Assembly: GCF_037975245.1 (NCBI RefSeq)
Contig: NC_092577.1
Span: 36,942,898 to 37,006,897 of the forward strand
DNA from: Apostichopus japonicus
Lineage: Eukaryota > Echinodermata > Holothuroidea > Aspidochirotida > Stichopodidae
Direction of reading: 5' to 3'
DNA: 64,000 bases
The position numbers and the translations under genes are program-made. Shown piece after piece: positions 26,589 through 41,500 of the stretch (its first letter is position 1; each line of letters begins with the position of its first letter). The notes below the pieces were generated by a model. That model was not told the DNA's origin. It searched no databases and saw nothing but the letters and a program-made list of their open reading frames with translations.

Positions 26589-29500
26589 CTGCCATAGAGC
26601 ATTAAAAATAAGTCATAATTTAGCAAGGCAAGTGATGAAATAACATGCACATATGACTGATTTCTTCAAAGGTCAAAAAGAGGTTAAATATCCATTGTTA
26701 TTGTTTCATAACCAACATACATTTGGCAGACCCTCAACTGGTTACATGTATCTTCTTCAGTGCAACTCTTCTATACCTTCATTGCATGTGGGCCATTAAA
26801 CCACACCTACAGTGCATGTGGGACACCTCTCTCAACCCACTCCAGGAACCAGTAAGTTTAAAAGTACCTGTAAAATTTTGCCTCGATGGTCCTCTTCAAA
26901 GACCAGCACCTGTTGGTAAAGGGGATCCAACGTCCGCCTGGCCACCTTTGTCTTCTTCTTGCCGATGCAATTCTTCCCTTCCATTAGGTATACTTTTACA
27001 TAAGGCGCTACAAAAAATAATAATTGAACAAATAAATGAAGAAAAAGAAATAACATAAATGAATCAATTAAATAAAATGGCATGTGAGGGAGAGAAACCA
27101 GAATGCATTGTGGTTTCCATGATGTAACATGAGCAGTTTTCTTCATGAATCTGACGAAATGTATAGTGAGGGTGTACAACATGCGAATAAATTCAAAATG
27201 ACACAGGCTGTCCTGAAATGACAATTGACCTCAACAACAGGCTTCTTGCATTAAATGAGATACATCAACACACTAAATATGACATAGCCCTTGTTGAAAT
27301 ATTGTGTTAAACATGGTTTTCACAATTTGACATCTGGTGAACTCAAACGACCATTAACCTCCGCCCACATTAGGCTTCTTGTACTCAATGTGGTGCAAGT
27401 ACATACCAAATATCAATATGCGATATGTCCAAGCTTCCCTTGAGATATTATGTTTAGGAATGGTGCGTGCGTAAGTGTAGAGAGACAGGTAAGAGGGGAG
27501 TGAAGTTATTGTTTGGTGTTTGTTGACTACAAATGACCTTTGACCTCCAACAAATGCAATAATAGGCTCCTTAAATTTGATATGGCACATCTACAAACCA
27601 AATATGAGATCTGCCCAAGCTTCCCTTTTTGAGATATCGTGTTTACAAAGATTTCACAATTTGACCCCTGGTGACTCCAAATGACCTTTGACCTCACCAA
27701 AACTATAGGCTTCTTGTACTCAATCTGGTTTATATACATATTTAATATGAGATCTGCCCAAGCTTACCTTCTTGAGATATTGTGTTTACAAGGTTTTCAC
27801 CATTTGACACATGGTGACTTCAAATGACCTTTGCCCTCCACAAAAAACATTAGGCTTCTTGTACTCATTGTGGCTGGTCTACACACCAAATGTGAATTTG
27901 GTCCAACCTTCCCTTCTCCAGATATCCTGTTTACAAGCTGGGCGTTACAAACGCACACATACGCGTATGCCATTAATGCAAAGGTTATGATTATCATCGA
28001 AACCAAAAGATGGTAAAAGTCCAAAACAAAACTACTGAAGACGTTATAGCTTCAAGCTATTCCATCACTATCTGACCTTCTAAGAAATCTATAAAGATGT
28101 TCGTTAGGAAGATGCTTGCAGTATTTCACATTAATGAGGTAAGACCATCAACTGGACATTAAAGCTATCCTTGTTCCATTGACTGTCAAGAGTTTGCAAT
28201 GTGTATTATTTTTCCAGCCAAATGTCACCCAGCTGGGGTAGCTATACTGTACTGTGATATCCCACTTCCAAGCACTTGTAGTGTGTCAGTACGAGCAGTA
28301 TGAATATCATGTTTCAATCAGATCAAGGTTAGGAACTGTTTGCACTGTCAATACCAGTGCTTTGAAGCATCATATGATAGAGGACAGTATAGAGTGGTAC
28401 TAGCATTAGAATCAGATCAAGCTTAGGAACTGTTTGTACTGTCAATACCAGTGCTTTGAAGCATGATAAGGGAAGACATTTTAGAGAGGGAGGTATAAGC
28501 ATTAGGAAATTGTCCAAACTAGCTGAAAATGTCTCATGTTAATGACAAATTCAAAATTCCTTTGTACCCTCTCAGCCACAAGTACCTTCGTGACATCTTG
28601 GCGGTTATGTTTACATCCTAATTAATATTTATTTTTTCATTAATATTCAAGATTAAAAATTTGATGTTTCATTTACCTTTTTCCTGACTTTTTCCCAATT
28701 TCCTTGAAGTATTGGAACGGAAGTAACCGGAACTACGATTATAAATACATCTTCAACGCTCAATCTTATGAAAAAAGTATTTTAAGATGAGATGCTCACC
28801 TGGTAAAAGCTTAGACCCACTTTTGGCTAACAGCCCACGGGCTCTGATTATCTCCACTTCTAGCCGGCCTTGTTTCTCTTCCAAACCGATTTGCATGTCT
28901 CCTAAGATGGGGGATCCTAGCACCTGCCGACCCACAAGCTGTGATGGGCCCAGACCCTCTAAGAATTCACCAAACTGACCGTCGGGTCCCATAAAGGCAG
29001 AAGAGAACATAACCCTGTGGAATCAAGAAATGTACTACTGTTACTCCAAGCCTGTTGTGTTAATTAATAAGTAAACCAAAATAACCGATACAAAGATGTC
29101 ACAGAAATACACAATGTGTGCGCCTTTCTTTACTTTCAATGTTTGATTTTTATGTGACAAAAATGCAGAAATAAACATCAATTTTTTATTTTTTGCATTA
29201 ATATGTGGAGAGGTGTTCCAGCATGATACTGAAGATGCACCAAACCAAGATGCCTCCTTTTACATTTCTTTATGAAAATACTACAATGAAGCAGAACATT
29301 CTTACTGACCTCTTTACCAACAAACTCTTAAAGAACCATATAGGTTATTGAACATGGTGGGTGGTTAACAACAGGGACATGGGGGAGGGTGCATTTACTT
29401 CCAATGCATGTTTCTTACCCACTCGATCCATCGCTGTTAAAGCTACACACACTGCCATCATTGCTGTCTCTGCTGGCTTGTTTCTGGAGCCGGTCCCTCG

Positions 29501-32500
29501 CATCTCTCGCCATCTCAATCCCTACCTCCTCGGTCCTCTGGAAACCCCGTCGTAGATTCTTACCTGGTGAGCGAATAAAAAAGGAACTTCAAATTACCTG
29601 GAAAACTTTTAACAATTAGTTCACAATTTGTTTCTTTTGGGTTATAAATGTCCAGTTTTGGAGCAGCAGACAACACCAGTATCGAAAACAACCAACAACC
29701 GCTGACCAAGGTAACAATAACTTGACAATTGTTATTGTAATGTTGCCACTCTCTGGGGAATCATTATTGCTCCATACTGTCATAAAACCACTCTTAGCAG
29801 CAACTTGACCTCTGTTAATCTAATTTGTAACTATTTATAAGAGATATTCCTGCGCACTGCTATATATGCATTCTTGTCGCTATTTATAAAGGTTATCTCC
29901 CGAAACCTGCTGAATAAATTCTTACCTGATCATCACCCTTATTAATTGTCTACTTTCTGTTGTAACAAGAGGCATCTACCAAACCATTTTGCATAACAGG
30001 CATCTCTGAATATAGTTATCCACTGCCCGGATCACAATGCCAACACTCCTATTTATAACAGGCATCTCTGAATAAAGTTATCCACTGCCCGGACCACAAC
30101 GCCAACAGGACTATTTATAAATGGCATCTCTCTATATAGTTATCCACTGCCCGGATCACAATGCCAACAGGACTATTTATAAAGGGCATCTCTGAATAAA
30201 GTTATCCACTGCCCGGACCACAACGCCAACAGGACTATTTATAAATGGCATCTCTCTATATAGTTATCCACTGCCCGGATCACAATGCCAACAGGACTAT
30301 TTATAAAGGGCATCTCTGAATATCCCATGCCCGGCCACAATGCCAACACTCTTATTTATAACGGTCATCTCTCTATATAGTTATCCACTGCCCGGCCACA
30401 ATGCCAACACTCCTATTTATAACAGGCATCTCTGAATAAAGTTATCCACTGCCCGGACCACAACGCCAACAGGACTATTTATAAATGGCATCTCTCTATA
30501 TAGTTATCCACTGCCCGGATCACAATGCCAACAGGACTATTTATAAAGGGCATCTCTGAATATCCCATGCCCGGCCACAATGCCAACACTCTTATTTATA
30601 ACGGTCATCTCTCTATATAGTTATCCACTGCCCGGCCACAATGCCAACACTCCTATTTATAACGGGCATCTCTCTATAAAGTTATCTCTGAAACCTGACG
30701 GTTTTACTTCGTTTGTCCCCACGCTTATACAATACAGTGTTTATACTTAAAACTTTAATCTGAGCCAGGTATCTCTCCTGAGGGACATCTTTTCTATAAA
30801 TCTAGTCTCACATCCATCTGCTGGAAGTTTAATCAGCCTGTCTCCATCTGTATAATTATTGTCTGTTGTATATAAATCTTATCCTGCATTACTTCAGTTG
30901 ATTTATGGTGGTATATTACCCTCAACAGTTTGATTTTTGTCTTACCTCCAGAGAGATTTGAAGTGCTGTTACTTTTCTTGGACAATCCTACTAATGAAGC
31001 CACTTTGGCTATACTCCCTCTGCGTTTTTTCCCGTCGAATCCTTGATCGGCTGCAGAGTCTGAAATGCTGCCCTCGTTCTTCTCGTACAGGTACATGTCG
31101 TTACTGCTTGTACTCCTGTTCAGCTGCCGTCTTTGATTTGGAGCATTTTCCTGCATCTTGGCTGTGAAGGCACTGCTTGGAATTGCAGAAAACAGCAGGG
31201 TGGAGGTAATACAAATGCAAATAGATCGGCAAAGAACCCAAGAAATAAACAGCACGAGAGCAAAGGTGAAAGAGACTTTGTTGGAACATTTGAATGCAAA
31301 GAAAAACAACATGGTTTAATTTCAAAATTTCACAGGGTATAGGTAAATTAGTTTGGAAAGAGAGACAGCTTTGGTGATAAAAGTTACCATCACAATTTGT
31401 AAGCAAAACTATGCATATATAATTGCATAAGTTTCCAACTGGGATACTCTGGTTTGAAGACTAAACGTGTAGGTTTATTTACAAATAATTCAAGGTGGGG
31501 GGGGGGGGGAAATCTAACAAGGGATAATGTGGACACGAGGATGCCCAAATGGGAGAAATGTTACCGGACAACCAAGGACTATAACTAGTATGTTGTTACC
31601 TGCTGTATAATGGACTGCATGCTATGTAATATAATCAGTGGGCACTATGGAATAATTCATTAGTAATGGAAGATATTACACAGGCTTAGTAAGGGGGGGG
31701 GGGCTTAGAGAAATAGAAAGGGGGCAGATTGGAACATGAAGTAGAAGGTAGACCAGGTAAGACACCATGTCATATCAACATCCACTTGGTTGAAAAAAAG
31801 GGTGTAGTTTGTACATTTGCAATCGTCCTTTGAGAAATACTTGGTAAAATAGCTGCTGACAATCTGAATAACTCTTTTGAATAAGAAACAGGATCAAAGG
31901 AGTGTGAAGGAGCCAAAAGGGAAGAAGTGGGTGCAAGAAGAAACAAGAATGGCAAAACAGATCCCTCTCCAGCGGCAATATAAATTCACTTCCATCACCC
32001 GTAAGAAATGGTAGGGATGGGGGGCCTGGGGGGTTTGAGGGCATCATTACCAGAGCAAGGCTCTAGTTAAAATGCTTTTAATTTGCAGTATGCTTAGTAA
32101 CAGGTTAAATAGTAAGGATTTATCTCAAGGCTAAAAGTTATTAACATTTCTTTGACAGGCAATATCTCCTGCACCAAACGATTGGGTTTACTAACAGAAA
32201 CTTTCATTTGTAATTTGACAAGGCAGAGAGTATAGTTGAATTTTACTTGATTTTACTTGCTACCATAAGGACTAAGCATAAGCATTAAAGACAACACAGC
32301 ACTGTGTGGAATATAACCCTCATGTCCTCAATACCAGTTTTAGTACTTGAAATCCTATCAATGTTCTAATGTTAGCAATGTCCACCCCATATTGACCTTT
32401 ATGTACTGTATGTACTTAATATTATTGATTCTGTACAGCGCCACTGAATGCACTTTATCTTTGTAGATATTGTGCGCTTTATAAGTTAATAAACATAATC

Positions 32501-35500
32501 ATAATATCATTGAGACAATATCAATGAAGTCTAATTGACGTCCACAATGGGATCAAGACATATTTGGTTGTGGTTTATTAATTATCGAAAAAATTATCAA
32601 AAGAAATATAAAACACTAGTTACTGCTGTCAGCTGGGAGCAAAAAGAGGAATTTATTTTGAAAGACAAAATGTATGGAGGGGCTGCAGCTGCTTACTGAA
32701 CGGGTCAGGGATTAAAAAGGGTCAAATATGGTTGGAAAAAGAAGAAAAAACAAAACAGTTTATCAATGGGCAACGAATAGACACTGAACAGAAACACAGC
32801 AGTAACAAGAGATGAACCAGAGATATGAACAATGGATGTAATATGCATAACAACTATGTGCAGCTTCTAACACAATCCCATTAGATAGTAACACAGATAA
32901 ATGTCTGCAACAATCAGAGCAATGTCATTGACAAGCATATCAAGCTACTAAACATGTCACCATCAGGCAACTACTGCATAAGAACTTAATCATTCACTTA
33001 TCAACTACAAGTCTAATGTTATGCATAATTGTATCCCTAGTGAACATCCTTTAGGAAAAATGAAGCCCCCCTCCCCCCCTCCCTTCTTTAAAAGAGATTA
33101 TATGGAATAGAAGTTTAAGACACTTGTCTCTATGCACAAATGAGATTCCATTATGCAAAATCTTTTGTTTTATAAAAGTACTGTAGTAACCCTCAGTTAC
33201 TCACATACACACATTTTTTTTGTTTTCTGTGCATTACAACTCACCTTAATTTTCGGGTATGTCTCGGTCTTTCTGATTGGGTGGAAAAAGCACTGGACAT
33301 GCTGGCCTGAGTGACCGCCGAAATGTCGCTGGTGCTGGAGACATTGCTGTCCGAGGACTTGAGAGATATATTGTCAGGGCTCTGTTTACGAGAATGCGAT
33401 CTGATAGGGGAGGTGTCAGATGGAATGGGACGCTCCACTCCACCGTGGGGGGACAGGGTGTTTGCGACCTGTTTGTATTGATTCACTTTCATCTTGAGTT
33501 TTATCTGCCTTGTTCTCTCTTCAAGATCGGCGGTAACTACCGACACAAAAGACAATCAAAATGTACATGATGAAAGATACAAATGTACATCAAAAATTTA
33601 AACACATTTTTATAGAATGTTAAACTTTCTTTTATTAAATTGACAACGTAGAAACAAACCATGTAGATTTTTGTTTCTTTGCCGTAATACGCTGTGGACC
33701 TCATTAGGAGGGTATTGAAGACTAAAGGGGTGGTGCATGGTGACACCGGACTGGTGCAAATTGACACCTGGTGGTGCATGGTGACACCTGGGTGGTGCAT
33801 GGTTACACAGGGGTGGTGCATGGTGACACCGAACTGGTGCAAATTGACACCGGACTGGTGCATGGTGACACCTGGGTGGTGCATGGCGACACTAGGTGGT
33901 GCATTGTGACCACTTACCTTTGTCACCTCTGGATAATGATGATGGTACCACAGGTAACTGACGATGTTTCCTTGGGGTAGAAGGCGTAGATGAGGGACTG
34001 TCTCTTTCTCCCCGGTATGGAGTGTTTGGTAGACTACCGGTGTTGTTTGGTCCACGCAAGCCTGCACCAACTCTATCAGCTTTGGATCGATACTGCCTGT
34101 CATATGCCATCTCTCCCCTGACCTCTGACCTGCTTCTACGATGTGATTCCGAGAGCTGAGGATCTGACCGCCTGCTTGGAGATCGTGACCGACGTGAGTC
34201 TTTGTAGTGAGGGGGTGAGAAGGTCCGTCCCCCGTGATCTCTGATGGGGGGCGATTCAGCTCGGTTGATCCTGGATCCGTCTGGTGGAGAGTAAGGTGGC
34301 TCATAAGAGTCCCTTCTTTCTTTTCTAAAGCCTTCCACATTGGGTTCGGAGTTACGGTGACGATCTCTCCGTAGGGGTGAAGGTGAACGGGGCCTCCTGG
34401 AAACCCTATCTGGGACAGCTAATGTACTTTGGGAATTACGCCTCTGACGATCATTATTCCCAAGTTCCTCTGGTGGGGGTGGTGTTACTGATGACAGAAG
34501 AGATAAAATATTGAGTTTTTATCAAATAGAAGAAATTGCTCCCAATAAATGACTACATATACTGTAAAAATAGGAACTTACAGTCTCACTGAAACATTTT
34601 GTTATTTTTAAACACAAATATATGCACTTATTGAGAGCAGTCTAAAGTCAATGTAAACAACACTGTCAACATTTGACCTTGAGAGCATGAAAATGGAAAC
34701 AAAGAGAAATTAGAAGGTTTTAAATCTTAGTGGCATTATGTCATCACTATGACATCACAGATTTATTAAATCAAAGCCCAAGACACGACTTTTAAATTAA
34801 AGTACCTCCAAAATGGAGCAACATTTTCTTAGCTGTTTATTCATGGCAAAGATTTCTATTATCAAAGTGATCATCATTTGGTTTGTGTCCTTTGAATAAC
34901 TTTAAGATGGAATGAAGTTATTCAAAGGACAAATTTAATAAAACTCTTGTTACTAATAACTCATCCTTCATGGACATCTGATACCTTTGACATTAGCAAC
35001 TCAAAACATGGATTCAAATGTCAACAGCTGATGTCATCATTGTACCATGTTCCCAGTTGCGAATAAAACATTTATGAAAATCAAACATGCAAAACAAGGA
35101 AATGAGATTTAAAGGTTGCTACAAGAAATAAAATAAAAGAGAAAAACAGAATGAAAAAATTAAATAAAACAAGTGTTGTCTGATTGGCTGGCTGGTGCAT
35201 ACAGATAATATATATGATTCATAGACAGAGAAAAAGTAACAAAACCATGACATTTGTGAGCAATAGTGGGAAGCTCTTCCAAGTCAGGCCATGTACAGTA
35301 CAGGTTTATCCACTGTCAGCAGTAATGCAATGTACATATAACCGACATGAGATGTATCCATATAACCGGCATGAGATGTATCCATATAGACCATTGCAGA
35401 CCATGACATTTGTGAACAATAGTGGGAAGCTCTTCCAAGTCAGGCCATGTACAGTACAGATTTACCCACTGTCAGCAGTAATGCAATGTACATATAACCG

Positions 35501-38500
35501 ACATGAGATGTATCCATATAACCGGCATGAGATGTATCCATATAGACCACTGCAGACCATGACATTTGTGAGCAATAGTGGGAAGCTCTTCCAAGTCAGG
35601 CCATGTACAGTACAGGTTTATCCACTGTCAGCAGTAGTGCAATGTACATATAACCGGCATGAGATGTATCCATATAACCGGCATGAGATGTATCCATATA
35701 GACCATTGCAGACCATGACATTTGTGAGCAATAGTGGGAAGCTCTTCCAAGTCAGGCCATGTACAGTACAGGTTTATCCACTGTCAGCAGTAATGCAATG
35801 TACATATAACCGGCATGAGATGTATCCATATAACCGGCATGAGATGTATCCATATAGACCATTGCAGACCATGACATTTGTGAGCAATAGTGGGAAGCTC
35901 TTCCAAGTCAGGCCATGTACAGTACAGGTTTATCCACTGTCAGCAGTAATGCAATGTACATATAACCGGCATGAGATGTATCCATATAACCGGCATGAGA
36001 TGTATCCATATAGACCATTGCAGACCATGACATTTGTGAGCAATAGTGGGAAGCTCTTCCAAGTCAGGCCATGTACAGTACAGATTTATCCACTGTCAGC
36101 AGTAATGCAATGTACATATAACCGACATGAGATGTATCCATATAACCGGCATGAGATGTATCCATATAGACCATTGCAGACCATGACATTTGTGAGCAAT
36201 AGTGGGAAGCTCTTCCAAGTCAGGCCATGTACAGTACAGGTTTATCCACTGTCAGCAGTAATGCAATGTACATATAACCGGCATGAGATGTATCCATATA
36301 ACCGGCATGAGATGTATCCATATAGACCATTGCAGACCATGACATTTGTGAGCAATAGTGGGAAGCTCTTCCAAGTCAGGCCATGTACAGTACAGGTTTA
36401 TCCACTGTCAGCAGTAATGCAATGTGCATATAACCGGCATGAGATGTATCCATATAACCGGCATGAGATGTATCCATATAGACCATTGCAGACCATGACA
36501 TTTGTGAACAATAGTGGGAAGCTCTTCCAAGTCAGGCCATGAAATGTATCAATATAACCAGCATGAAATGTATCAATAGAACCAGCATGAAATGTATCAA
36601 TAGAACCGCCATGTGATGTATCAATATAACCGGCATGAGATGTATCAATAACCGGCATGAGATGTATCAATATAACCGGCATGAGATGTATCAGTAAAAC
36701 TGGCATGAGATGTATCAATATAACCGGCATGAGATGTATCAGTATAACCAGCATGAGATGTATCAATATAACCAGCATGAGATGTATCAGTATAACCAGC
36801 ATGAGATGTATCAATATAACCGGCATGAGATGTATCAATATAACTGGCATGAGATGTATCAATATAACCAGCATGAGGTGTATCTTAACCAGCATGAGAT
36901 GTATCAATATAACCAGCATGAGATGTATCAATAAAACCAGCATGAAATGTATCAATATAACCAGCATGAAATGTATCAATGTAACCAGCATGAGATGTAT
37001 CCATATAAGCGGCATGAGATGTATCAATATAACCAGCATGAAATGTATCCATATAACCAGAATGAGATGTATCAATATAACCAGCAATAGATGTATGATC
37101 AATATAACCAGCATAAATTAGCATATACCCTAAATGGTCCCACCTTTGCACTTCACTGTAGTATTAATTAATTAAATGATAAGCATAAAAACCATGCAAA
37201 AATCCAAGTCTGTGTCTGGACTGACTGGACAAATCAAGCAGAAGACAACCATGCATATCTGTGGAGAGGTGTAGCAGGTGTGCTTAACATGCAGTGCTAA
37301 GAGTATCATGACTGCATGCTACTAACATAGATGGAATGAAGAAGACACAATCAACTATGAATACCTCTAAGAATGATTTAAGTAGGTTGTGGGGAATGGG
37401 GACAGGGGGGGGGGGCATTGGCTAGCATAATTACTGGTATACACTATCAGCCCTATAATTAACAGCTGTAATACATTCCTTTAAGAGTTACATCCCGTTC
37501 ATAGTCTGGATACCAAACATGCTGTTGGTGAAAACATCTTTACAAATCATAAACATCAACTCTGACAGCAAAGTAGAAAATGGTTGTAAATGGTTACAAC
37601 ACCTTTGGTGACTAACAATACAAATTTATGAAATCCTTCAAGTAGCAAATACTTGTTCTCACTGACTAGTTTTAAGATTGTTTTCTTTACAAGACTGCCT
37701 TCTATCATTGGTTCATGAATATGTCATTTTGTGAATATTCTAATTATTCCTAAATGCTCCCCCATGATTTAAGACATGCGACCACTCCGCCAAGGAAAAC
37801 ATCATGCTCCTTGGTTTCAGACTATATCAAGAGCAGAATTGAAGAGGGGGAGGAGGGAGGGGGTGGGGAGGGGGGCAGTGGAGATTATATGTAGATTAAG
37901 AAGCACTGATTCATATCCTGATTGTGGGCTGGATGGGTTTTCCGTTCTACTTCATCATGACAATATTTGTTGGTATAATTTTGCCAAGTAATTCTTTTAC
38001 CCTAGAACCAGATCGATTCTTCCATATAACTATCTATAAATACGGCATACTGTATCTAATATAAGAAATAAGACCAATAAGCAGATGAAAAATGCATTGT
38101 GTTAATCAATTCATGATGCAGAACAAACGTGGGGAAGTCGAGCATGCTCAGAATGACGTGCAAGTACAAAGGCAAGCTTTTGAATCCGGATAGATGGACG
38201 TTCCCCACTCACCGATTCCCGTTTTGCGTTGCGGCATGCTAATAAACTCCGGATCAGGGATGGGTGGATCATCTTCACTTGCTGGGGGAGGGCTACAACT
38301 GCTACCGAAAGAAGACAGGCTAGCCCCATCACCAGCACCACCTAGATTATTAACTGAGCCTGAAAAAGTAAGGGGTACATTCCAGGATGCTGCTGCTACC
38401 ACCACAATATGTATGGGGTTTTCAATAGGCAGTCAGCAGGACAAAATATGGCTACCAATCAAACTTAAATTTTGCTCACAATTGGCATTAATCAGGTCAT

Positions 38501-41500
38501 GAGGGTCCCTTTAAGGCCTACCCGGTACATTGTTCCGCAGAGGTATAGTGAAAATGGATCTCTCTGGATCCTTCCTCTCACCACTGATCTTTGTACTTGA
38601 ATTGAGAACCCCTGACATACATAATACCCCAAGCATAGACGAGAGAGAGACACGATTAATAATAGTTATCATGGACACTGCTGATACCACAGACATATTG
38701 TACAAGGCCGCACCTTGTGCGTGCTTTCAATGCAAGGTTATATTTAGGATGTTAACAGCATCGTGCTATCATTAATTTGTGCATCAGTTTAGTTTTAATA
38801 TATATGGAAGATAACCGGCAGGTGGATTTTCTTACCACTTATTCCAGGTACTGAAATAATAAACACAACGTTGAATTATTTTTTATGTCTATACGTCTAC
38901 AAGTATGAATGAAAAAACTAAACATTACTGCTTTATCTGCAGCAATATCCTGATGTTGTAACTTTGCATTGCAAATTGATACCAAAACTTTTTGTTCACT
39001 TTTTTTCACATATGACTGAACAATTGCAGCTTTCCATGCTATGGGGTTTGTAACACTTTTTTGGATATATATTTACATATCACTGTTTTATTTTGGCAGA
39101 GCAAAAATGACAGAACATCTTCTGTCATGGAAACTCTTCCAATTAGTCCTACAGGTAAATCAATATTCAAAGCTCAAACGCTGAGGGAAAGATCACAAAA
39201 GCTTAGACTAATCATTAGCTTTTCTTTGAGAAACATTTGTATTTGGAAGTTTTAAAATTGTAATTATGCATGATACTATATACATGCATGAACTATGTCA
39301 TCTTGTTTAGTACCGGTGGGTAGCCTATAATGAAATTATTATTGCAAGATTAATCCTTCCCTCAAATCAAAATATGAGCCACTTTACATATTTAATGGGG
39401 TAACAAAGTCTGAGAATTAATAAGGAATAGCAACCCAAAAAACAACTTAATAGAGCTCTTGTTTTACTGTTGAGATCAAATATTACAGTTGCAATCATTT
39501 TATTTGGATGAGGGCATTGCATAATAATCTATGTTGTCATTAATGTCCTGTACCAACGTCTAGTTTTGTTTCTCTTTCAAATGGTTGTACATAACCTTGG
39601 AAACTAATTCAATTGTGTGAGGCGATGTAATGATCAAGTGAACATCATCATAACTAAACAATGATTTCAATTTTTTAGGGATTATCCTTGCAGTAGTGAA
39701 AAATAATGATTTCAATTATTTAGGGATCATCCTTGCATTAGTGAAAAATAATGATTTCAATTATTTAGGGATTATCCTTGCAGTAGTGAAAAATAATGAG
39801 TTCAATTATTTAGGGATCAACCTTGCAGAAGTGAAAAATAATGATTTCAATTATTTAGGGATCATCCTTGCAGTAGTGAAAAATAATGATTTCAATTTTT
39901 TAGGGATCATCCTTGCATTAGTGAAAAATAATGATTTCAATTATTTAGGGATTATCCTTGCAGTAGTGAAAAATAATGATTTCAATTATTTAGGGATCAT
40001 CCTTGCAGTAGTGAAAAATAATGATTTCAATTATTTAGGGATTACCCTTGCAGTAGTGAAAAATAATGATTTCAATTATTTAGGGATCAACCTTGCAGAA
40101 GTGAAAAATAATGATTTCATTTAGGGATCATCCTTGCATTAGTGAAAAATAATGATTTCAATTATTTAGGGATCAACCTTGCAGTAGTGAAAAATAATGA
40201 TTTCATTTAGGGATCATCCTTGTTTTAGTATAAAATAATGATTTCATTTAGGGATCATCCTTGCAGTAGTGAAAAATAATGATTTCAATTATTTAGGGAT
40301 CAACCTTGCAGTAGTGAAAAATAATGATTTCATTTAGGGATCATCCTTGTTTTAGTATAAAATAATGATTTCATTTAGGGATCATCCTTGCAGTAGTGAA
40401 AAATAATGATTTCAATTATTTGGTGAAAGCTAATGAAAGAGGAAGACAGTTTGATTTGTTCTATGTGTGTGACATCACAAATTATAATGCAAAATACTTA
40501 TCTGAGCAATATGAATAAACTTAAGTTCTCAGTAACAGAACAAGCCATAGAGATAGTAGTTTGGACCAATGTTTTTCTTTTAACTTGTTCTGTGTTATAA
40601 TTTTGTGATTAAAGTATCTGACAGTGTATGGCAAGTAATAAAGGTGTTATACTGAACCTTTTAAGAGCAAAAGTGACAATGGTTAAAACACACACTCAGT
40701 GCCTGTCCTCTAGAAAAGTCTAAGATAATATCACCAAAACAGTAAAAACTCTCTTTTCATGCTGTTTATGCAAACAATTATAACTAATTTTGCCAGTGAG
40801 GAAGACCTGCTCTTCAACAGACTCATCATTAGTATTATTATTTTCTAGATTATTTGACTCAGTGCACTAAAGACAACCATCAAATTTAATATCATGATCT
40901 AGAACTCTCAGTCCACAGTAAAAAAACAGACCAACCATGGAGGGTCATGTGACATGCTCCACATGCTACTAACATGTTATTTAAACCTTTGTCAGTTCGA
41001 AGAGATAAGCGTTCCGTAGACAACAGACAACATATTAGAGTTGAGTGCTACAAGGGAGCAGGTCACATGACCCTCCATGGTTGGTATGGGTGTTTATCTC
41101 CTAATTGACATAGTGGGTCCAGGTTTATAATATATGTCGATGGTGACAATGCCAGGGAAAGGACAAACAGTGTTACCTGTTATGCCATTGATTCCTTCAT
41201 CAAAGTCAGAGATGTCACTATCCGTGATTCTCCCGCCAGATCCAGGAGACAACTCTTCTCTTGGAGTTTCCTTGGCAACGACGGCTGCCGGCTGCCGGCG
41301 GATGCTGTCCTGTTTAAAGGGAGGATGTCTGTACATGATGTACCAGTGAGGTTCGTCATCAAATGGTGCAGCATCCAATGGTATCAGAACCTGGTGAAAG
41401 TCAAAGTTAAAGACAAATTGAGAACCAGAGGCAGCGGATGAGGGTTTAAACTAAGGCAGGAATTGAGAACCAGACGCAGCGGATGAGGGTTCAAACTAAG

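Noticed and set aside
35184-36542. 452-codon open frame on the plus strand
   Set aside because: It is wholly a 156-bp tandem array (3 x 52), so an open frame follows automatically. It lies antisense in a RIM intron and has no domain.
36398-37121. Open frames of 238 and 154 codons on opposite strands
   Set aside because: Both come from the 24-bp repeat, whose period is a multiple of three.
39696-40124. 142-codon frame with a 15-residue repeat
   Set aside because: A by-product of a 45-bp tandem array inside a RIM intron; later units break the frame.
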